Of a stretch of 64,000 nt of DNA, positions 59,228 through 64,000 are shown piece by piece. Source of the stretch: Acidimicrobiales bacterium (GTDB lineage: Bacteria > Actinomycetota > Acidimicrobiia > Acidimicrobiales > Poriferisodalaceae); the NCBI GenBank assembly GCA_030743005.1, contig JASLTG010000011.1, forward strand, positions 32,168 to 96,167. The letters are read 5' to 3'. Position 1 is the first letter of the stretch, and every line of letters starts with the position of its first letter. The position numbers were made by a program, and so were the translations under genes. Under the pieces are notes generated by a model. That model was given only the letters and a program-made list of their open reading frames with translations. It was not told the DNA's origin and did no database searches.

Positions 59228-59685
59228 TGCTCGGCGGCAGCTTTTATGCCTTCCAAGGTGGCTTCAATCGTGCCCTGAACTGCAGCTTTGCGTCCCGCTA
59301 AACCTTCCTCATCGAGTTTGGCCAAAGAGGGTGGTAGTGCCATGACATCCCAGACCTCCGTCAAAGTACAGCCGGTAGCGGACTCCTCGATTTGGTACGT
59401 CCATCGAACAAATGGGCCGTCATCTGGAGCCGCAACGAATTCAAAGCACTCACCCGGGTTAGCGATCGTTATTTCCACCGGTACAGACCACTCAAAGGCT
59501 TTGATTCGGTTGGTACCGAGAAAGCGGGATCCAACCTGTCCGGGTTCGCCGTTAGTCCATTCGCCGCCTATGTTTTCGGTGCTCCACTCGCCCATACGAC
59601 TCAGGTCAGACACGAGCGCGTATATCGCGTCGGGTGAAGCGGCAACATCTGTTGAAATCTCGAGGTGCATGTCGTGAACAGTCAT
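59224..59685 (-). CDS. SRPBCC (START-like/polyketide cyclase) family protein
   Basis: 153 residues, helix-grip fold: LEISTDVAASPDAIYALVSDLSRMGEWSTEN near 8-38, GSRFLGTNRI near 52 and a long C-terminal helix GRKAAVQGTIEATLEGIKAAAEQ. The fold binds a hydrophobic ligand in a deep cavity, so it could carry a lipid or steroid-like substrate for the adjacent acyl-CoA dehydrogenases (inference). 4-nt overlap with the dehydrogenase gene downstream. Confidence 0.85.
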   Translation of the reverse strand: MTVHDMHLEISTDVAASPDAIYALVSDLSRMGEWSTENIGGEWTNGEPGQVGSRFLGTNRIKAFEWSVPVEITIANPGECFEFVAAPDDGPFVRWTYQIEESATGCTLTEVWDVMALPPSLAKLDEEGLAGRKAAVQGTIEATLEGIKAAAEQ

Positions 59686-59694
59686 GCCGTCACG

Positions 59695-61116
59695 CTAGTC
59701 CTCGGGGTTGCCCGCCGCGAATTGAAAACCTGAATATTTCGGTTGGTCGATAGCGACTTGGTTGACCACTGACTCGCGCAAATACACATGAAGGTCAGGT
59801 TGATCTAGTTCCATGCTTCTATCTCGTAACGCATGCACGAGTTGCCACCGCAACTCGTCCACGCTGCCCCTGGTGTTAAGCAGGCCGCTGAGAAGCTCAA
59901 CTTCGCGTTCGAGCAACGCTGGCCCAAGCGAAAGTTCCCGCCCGACGATGTCGAGAGAGTTGCCAGCTACGCGGGCGAGAAAGTTGGTTCGGCCGTCTGT
60001 GGCCGACATTACGTCTTCGTGCAGAAAGTCACGAACGCTGGTTAACAGTTCATCAAGCCGTGGCATATCTGATTGCCGCTCCGGCCCAAGAGGTCGGACA
60101 AGCTCGACAACGCCGGGTATTAATAGGTTCACGCAGTCGACCTGGCATTCTGACGAACGTCTGCCGATTGCAGGGCGTTCGACTGTGGCATCAGGTCCTG
60201 TTCGGTACTGATCAGCCATGCCTAGGCAGCCAATAGCCCACCAGAAGCTGCCGAAGACCTCCCAGAATCGGACTGCCTCCCGGTTCACCACCCAACCTGA
60301 TTCTGCCTCATATCCCTTGATGAGGTCTTCAAGCTCTCCGAAACCACCTACCTTTAGTTTTCGTTCGCCGAATCGCCACGAATTTGTGCAGATCCATCCG
60401 ATATCACGCATCGGATCTCCGATGTAGGACGTCTCCCAGTCCAGGACAGCTTGTAAACCTTCTTCGGCGTTAACCATCAGGTTTCCGTTGCGGAAATCGT
60501 TGTGCACCAATCGGTACTCCGTCTCCTCCGGCAAGTTTTCTTTAAGCCACCGCCCGGTGAAGTCGATCATCGGCTGAGCGGTGTTCCAATCTCGATACCT
60601 ACCCCAGGTCTGATCCACGTATTCGGCCGCGCTCAGAACTTGGAGGCGTCCTCGTAAACCTGTTGCGTCAACGTCAATTGCATGAATCTTGGCGAGCTCA
60701 CGCCCACATTGTTCAGCGAGCAGCGGCCGCACACCGTCTAAGTCGTTAGAGCGAACGATGCGCGAACCGAGGGTTTCGCCCGATAGCCACTCCATCACGA
60801 AACCAACACCGACGCCGTCTGCCGGTTCCAGTTCGTAGTGAATCTGGGGCTCGGCTACGCCGTGGCCTTTAGCGGTGCGCATTAGGAGCGCCTCAGTAGC
60901 TAAGCCGACGGCACTCACATTGTCTCGATCTATGCCGCCAGCACCGCGTCGCATGCACAGCAGTTGCTCTCCCGAGGGGGTAGTGATCCTCAAACGGTAG
61001 GTTTCCATACTCGCGCCACCCGATAAACGTTCAACCCCGATCAGGTCTAGGCACTCTGGCAATTCGCGAATAAGTGTGTCTTTTAACTTGTCAAAGAAGT
61101 CCGGCGAAGACGCCAT
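59695..61116 (-). CDS. Phosphotransferase-family (APH/ACAD10-like) protein with DUF6285-like C-terminus
   Basis: About 473 residues from ATG 61116 (TTG 61125 is also open). The N-terminal 330 residues are an aminoglycoside-phosphotransferase-like kinase: LSGGASMETYRLRI near 31-44, MEWLSGETLGSRI near 108, catalytic HNDFRNGN (His205, Asp207) and metal-binding LDWE (Asp226). The last 110 residues form a helical domain (LLTSVRDFLHEDVM, FLARVAGNSLDIVGREL) as in DUF6285. Such kinases often accompany acyl-CoA dehydrogenases (ACAD10/11) and phosphorylate hydroxyacyl-CoA. Starts 5 bp after the PhyH stop. Confidence 0.85.
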   Translation of the reverse strand: MASSPDFFDKLKDTLIRELPECLDLIGVERLSGGASMETYRLRITTPSGEQLLCMRRGAGGIDRDNVSAVGLATEALLMRTAKGHGVAEPQIHYELEPADGVGVGFVMEWLSGETLGSRIVRSNDLDGVRPLLAEQCGRELAKIHAIDVDATGLRGRLQVLSAAEYVDQTWGRYRDWNTAQPMIDFTGRWLKENLPEETEYRLVHNDFRNGNLMVNAEEGLQAVLDWETSYIGDPMRDIGWICTNSWRFGERKLKVGGFGELEDLIKGYEAESGWVVNREAVRFWEVFGSFWWAIGCLGMADQYRTGPDATVERPAIGRRSSECQVDCVNLLIPGVVELVRPLGPERQSDMPRLDELLTSVRDFLHEDVMSATDGRTNFLARVAGNSLDIVGRELSLGPALLEREVELLSGLLNTRGSVDELRWQLVHALRDRSMELDQPDLHVYLRESVVNQVAIDQPKYSGFQFAAGNPED

Positions 61117-61121
61117 CGGCC

Positions 61122-62009
61122 TCAACCCTTATCGTGTTGCGATCCGAAGATCGTGGGCGCTCCACTCCGAGACCAGTCAGGCGCTCCGAGTATCTGCCGA
61201 CCTTCAACGGTCACGCACTGCTGAGAGGTCCCGCCGACAACCGCACCGCTCAGAGCTCCGGTAACGCCATTGGCGCCAATATGAGCTATCGGATATGAGT
61301 CAGCACGGGAATAGGTTTGCAGCAAGAGCGGTCGGGGCTTTGTCGAATCATTTGGCACGGAGCCGTGAATCATGCAGCAGTTGTGAACAGTGACGGACCC
61401 GGCACAACCTGTCAGCCAAACCATCTGATCGAGGTCAAGATTCGCAACGTCGGTGGCTCTCATTGATCCAACCCAGTTCCCGTTGCTTTCGTATTGGTCA
61501 TAAAGCTGACCTTTATGGCTACCGGGGAGTACACCCATGGGGCCCATTGAATTGTCGACGTCGTCAAGGTAAACCCCGATGGTGAGGGGACTGAAATCTG
61601 TGTGTGGCCAAAACTGGATGTCCTGGTGCCATTTCACTTCCTCGCCTCCGTCGGACCACTTGTAGTTCAGCTTTGAATGGTGATAGCGCGCGGGACCACC
61701 CAGGATCGCGCAGGCGAGCTCCGCCGCTTCTCCCTCGAGGGCAAAATGCCGGAAGACCTCATGGCGATCGACGGGGGAGTTCAAACGCCGAATGCGTGGC
61801 GCAGTAGCCGAATGGTCTGGTTCCAGGTCCAAGACTTTGTCGGATTCGGTCATGTGCTTACTAATCTCGACGAATTCGTCCGCTGCTGTTTGAAGAGCGG
61901 ACAGGGCTGCGTCACCGACGAATCGATCTAAATGCAAATAGCCGTCAGCCTCGTACGACTCCAGTTGCGCTGAAGAAATAAGATTGCTCTGGGCACGCTG
62001 CGACTGCAC
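61122..62009 (-). CDS. Phytanoyl-CoA dioxygenase (PhyH)-family protein
   Basis: About 295 residues from GTG 62009. Fe(II)/2-oxoglutarate oxygenase motifs: LESYEADGYLHLDRFV near 16-31, the HxD metal pair in KWHQDIQFWPH (His128, Asp130), VTVHNCCMIHGS with the distal His, and KPRPLLLQTYSRAD with the 2-oxoglutarate Arg. It hydroxylates a branched or otherwise bulky substrate, opening it to degradation. A frame 41 codons longer exists but would overlap the divergent dihydroorotase-like start, so I trim it. A TATCAT box 6 nt before the GTG would suit a leaderless transcript (weak). Confidence 0.85.
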   Translation of the reverse strand: MQSQRAQSNLISSAQLESYEADGYLHLDRFVGDAALSALQTAADEFVEISKHMTESDKVLDLEPDHSATAPRIRRLNSPVDRHEVFRHFALEGEAAELACAILGGPARYHHSKLNYKWSDGGEEVKWHQDIQFWPHTDFSPLTIGVYLDDVDNSMGPMGVLPGSHKGQLYDQYESNGNWVGSMRATDVANLDLDQMVWLTGCAGSVTVHNCCMIHGSVPNDSTKPRPLLLQTYSRADSYPIAHIGANGVTGALSGAVVGGTSQQCVTVEGRQILGAPDWSRSGAPTIFGSQHDKG

Positions 62010-62075
62010 GTTTGAATGATACCTCGGCAGGTAAAGGCACGTCCTATACGCGTTTTGTCCCATATGGTGGACCCA

Positions 62076-63371
62076 ATGGGAGATTCGGTAGTGATCAGCG
62101 GCGGTTTGTTGTCCGGTAACACGGGCGAGCAACCCGTTGACCTGCTGGTAGATGCAGGAATGATTGCCGAGATCGCTCCGGCTGGAACCTTAAAAGGCAA
62201 GGGCTTAGTCGTCGATGCTAGCGATGCTCTGGTGCTGCCGGGTTTCGTGGACATCCAGGTGCACTTCCGAACTCCCGGGGGAGAAGAAAGTGAGGATATT
62301 TCATCTGGAGCAGCTGGGGCGGCATTGGGCGGGGTGACTGCATGCGTGATGATGCCGAATACGATTCCCACCATCGATAGCGTTGCTTTAGTCAACGAGG
62401 TTTTGGCAATAGGCCGCACTACACCGTGCGATGTGCACACTTCGGCGTCTGTGACTCAAGGCCGCGAAGGACGCGAACTCGTCAACTTCGGAGATCTTTA
62501 TGCAGCGGGTGTTCGGATATTCACTGATGATGGCACTGTTGTTGATGATGCTGCCTTGATGGAGAGGGCACTTTCTGCGACCGGTGATCTCCCGGGATCG
62601 GTCATTAGTCAGCACGCTGAACACTCCGCGATGGTTGAGGGGGGCGTCATCAATGATGGAGCAGTAGCGAAACGACTCGGATTAAAGGGGCGTCCCCGGG
62701 AAGCCGAAGCGGTAATTGTTGAACGTGACCTGCGGTTAGCCGAAGCGACAAAGGGTCGGTATCACGTGTTGCATATTTCGACCTCGTTGGCCGCTGATTT
62801 GGTTCGGTCCGCTAAGTCCTCAGGCGTACGCGTTACAGCTGAGGTCACGCCCCAGCACCTGATTTTGACGGAGGACGACGTTGAACGCCTAGGAACTTCC
62901 GGGAAAATGAATCCCCCTTTGCGGACCGCTGGCGATATTGAGGCATTGCGTGCCGGCATCTTTGACGGCACCATCGATGCTGTTGCTACGGATCATGCAC
63001 CACATTCGCCAGCCTCCAAAGACGTCAGCTTGGCAGATGCTCCGCCCGGAATGCTTGGCGTCGAGACCATGGCATCAGTCATCTGGACAGAATTTGTTGA
63101 TAGCGGTTTGATGAGTGTCGAACGCTTCGTGACTCTGCTCTCGCATAGCCCGGCTCAAATAGCGGCTATGGAATCACAAGGTCAGCCAATTCGGGTTGGT
63201 GGCCCGGCCAATATCGCTGTCTTTGACCCCAAGATGCAGTGGACTGCTGATCATGGCAGCCTGCAGAGCAAGAGTGACAACAACCCTTGGATCGGAAAGC
63301 AACTGGTAGGCCGTGTCCGCCACACTATTTGTCGCGGTCAACTAGTGGTTGCCGACGGTGTCCTGATTTAA
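62076..63371 (+). CDS. Dihydroorotase/hydantoinase-like amidohydrolase with Gln at the first metal-ligand position
   Basis: 431 residues if ATG 62076 is used (ATG 62064 is possible). Dihydroorotase-like: LPGFVDIQVHFRTPGGEESEDISSGA near 54-79, MMPNTIPTID near 92, ISQHAEH near 177, YHVLHISTS near 229-237, TPQHLILTEDD near 258, MNPPLRT near 278 and ATDHAPHS near 304-311. Catalytic Asp306 and the second-metal His180/His233 are kept, but the first pair, normally HxH, is Gln61-Val-His63. That change is typical of inactive or altered DHOase paralogues. No other pyr gene is nearby; hydantoinase or allantoinase activity is an alternative. Confidence 0.8.
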   Translation: MGDSVVISGGLLSGNTGEQPVDLLVDAGMIAEIAPAGTLKGKGLVVDASDALVLPGFVDIQVHFRTPGGEESEDISSGAAGAALGGVTACVMMPNTIPTIDSVALVNEVLAIGRTTPCDVHTSASVTQGREGRELVNFGDLYAAGVRIFTDDGTVVDDAALMERALSATGDLPGSVISQHAEHSAMVEGGVINDGAVAKRLGLKGRPREAEAVIVERDLRLAEATKGRYHVLHISTSLAADLVRSAKSSGVRVTAEVTPQHLILTEDDVERLGTSGKMNPPLRTAGDIEALRAGIFDGTIDAVATDHAPHSPASKDVSLADAPPGMLGVETMASVIWTEFVDSGLMSVERFVTLLSHSPAQIAAMESQGQPIRVGGPANIAVFDPKMQWTADHGSLQSKSDNNPWIGKQLVGRVRHTICRGQLVVADGVLI

Positions 63372-63480
63372 AGCAACATTCAATGACCTGAGAGCCGCTC
63401 GACGTTTGCTGTGACTTCTGTGTCCGCTCTATCGTCGTGGTGATTGGTCGCTGATCGCCGATCTCAACCAAAGGTCAAAT

Positions 63481-64000
63481 ATGTCATTCAACTTTGCGAA
63501 TGTTAACGGTAAGGCAGCCCTCGTAGAGGGCGACAACTTTTACGATCTCCTCAGAATATCTGAGGGACAGATCAGCGAGGACCCGATGGTCGCGATCCAA
63601 GACGTCGACGCCCTCGACGAATTATCGGCACTTTTGTCAGATCATGAAAGTGACGGGATGATGTCAGAGTCTGTTGTAGGTCCGCCGGTACCGCGGCCTC
63701 GTAATTCCTTCGGAATTGGCCTCAACTACAAAGATCATGCGGCTGAATCAAAGATGGACCTTCCCGAGATCCCGGTCGTGTTTTCAAAGTATCCATCATG
63801 CATCTCTGGTCCCTTTAGTGATGTGGATCTACGAACCGAACGAGGGGATTACGAGGCGGAGCTGGTTGTTGTGATTGGCCGACAGGCCCGCGACATAGCC
63901 GCAGCGGACAGCTGGTCTCACGTGGCTGGGGTAACCGTCGGGCAAGACATCTCAGACCGACGACTGCAACTTGGCGCTCGCCCACCGCAGTTCGGTCTCG
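63481..64000 (+). CDS. Fumarylacetoacetate-hydrolase-family protein (partial, runs off right edge)
   Basis: The first 173 codons are visible. After an N-terminal cap (FNFANVNGKAALVEGDNFYDLL), the FAH fold begins at SFGIGLNYKDHAAES near 80-94, then FSKYPSCISGP and the metal-binding segment RGDYEAELVVVIGRQARDI near 124-142. Family members hydrolyse C-C bonds of beta-diketones, decarboxylate oxaloacetate or hydrate dienoates. Starts with ATG and a weak AAAGG upstream. The 109-bp gap before it holds a loose GGTGAT/ATCGCC inverted repeat and nothing else I recognise. Confidence 0.88.
   Translation, partial: MSFNFANVNGKAALVEGDNFYDLLRISEGQISEDPMVAIQDVDALDELSALLSDHESDGMMSESVVGPPVPRPRNSFGIGLNYKDHAAESKMDLPEIPVVFSKYPSCISGPFSDVDLRTERGDYEAELVVVIGRQARDIAAADSWSHVAGVTVGQDISDRRLQLGARPPQFGL

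Noticed and set aside
1..64000. tRNA, rRNA, CRISPR, insertion sequence, integron or phage genes
   Set aside because: No cloverleaf, repeat array, transposase/integrase-like protein or terminal inverted repeats were recognised.

Overview
The window looks like a chromosomal segment from a marine actinobacterium, most plausibly an Acidimicrobiia-type lineage. The grounds are moderate GC (by eye roughly 50-55%), F420/flavin luciferase-like oxidoreductases, an SCO6745-family protein, an NDMA/mycothiol-type zinc alcohol dehydrogenase, an actinobacterial-style Ser/Asp-rich lipoprotein solute receptor, frequent GTG/TTG starts, and many stop/start overlaps (ATGA, GTGA, TGATG). The taxonomic call is inference. 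Gene density is very high: no stretch longer than about 200 bases lacks a gene. I saw no rRNA, tRNA, insertion sequence, CRISPR array or phage module.

Layout. 1-2.1 kb: end of a branched-chain aminotransferase, a luciferase-like oxidoreductase and a VOC protein. 2.1-9.5 kb (minus): an operon of acyl-CoA dehydrogenase, fused HyuA-HyuB (oxoprolinase type) and two class III CoA-transferase subunits, only one of which keeps the catalytic Asp. 9.6-14.8 kb: lumazine synthase, amidohydrolase, two alpha/beta hydrolases, SDR and luciferase-like oxidoreductase. 14.8-25.2 kb (minus): a methylated-osmolyte island with a ProV-ProW-ProX betaine-type ABC transporter, then, after a strong terminator, a non-pyrrolysine MttB-family methyltransferase, a dimethylglycine-dehydrogenase-like FAD/GcvT protein and a DddP-type DMSP lyase with all catalytic positions conserved. 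25.4-33.3 kb: macro domain, Baeyer-Villiger-type monooxygenase, atypical crotonase, amidase, stand-alone HyuA and a third CoA-transferase. 33.4-36 kb: rhodanese translationally coupled to a dimethylformamidase-like large subunit. 36-41 kb: an Ala/Pro-tailed small protein, epimerase, FMN reductase, SDR and a complete molybdate transporter ModABC. 42-47 kb: MBL hydrolase, Ldh2-type dehydrogenase, zinc ADH, an AhpD-like gene whose CxxC is written C-F-H-TGA, a hotdog thioesterase and a DUF1330 protein. 47-62 kb (mostly minus): SDR, GlnRS, SCO6745-type protein, cupin, two acyl-CoA dehydrogenases, nitroreductase, two MaoC proteins, DUF35 + thiolase-like pair, PHP protein, ADP-ribosylglycohydrolase (plus strand), SRPBCC, phosphotransferase and PhyH. 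62-64 kb: dihydroorotase-like amidohydrolase and the start of a fumarylacetoacetate-hydrolase-family gene.

How the genes work together. The organism appears to be an aerobic heterotroph equipped to take up methylated osmolytes (glycine betaine, DMSP) and break down CoA-activated carboxylic acids, lactams and amides. The 50.9-59.7 kb region has the parts of an actinobacterial retro-aldol side-chain module (two acyl-CoA dehydrogenases, paired MaoC hydratases, DUF35-thiolase aldolase), as in the mycobacterial cholesterol igr operon.

Most notable points: (1) a probable selenoprotein at 45275-45844, with an in-frame UGA exactly at the second Cys of the AhpD CxxC motif and a 7-bp hairpin with a G-first loop 20 nt downstream; (2) DddP plus methyltransferase/dehydrogenase plus betaine transporter in an apparently actinobacterial setting; (3) a betaine permease with an extra polytopic C-terminal domain; (4) several enzymes lacking textbook catalytic residues (CoA-transferase subunit, crotonase, thiolase, alpha/beta hydrolase, dihydroorotase-like protein).
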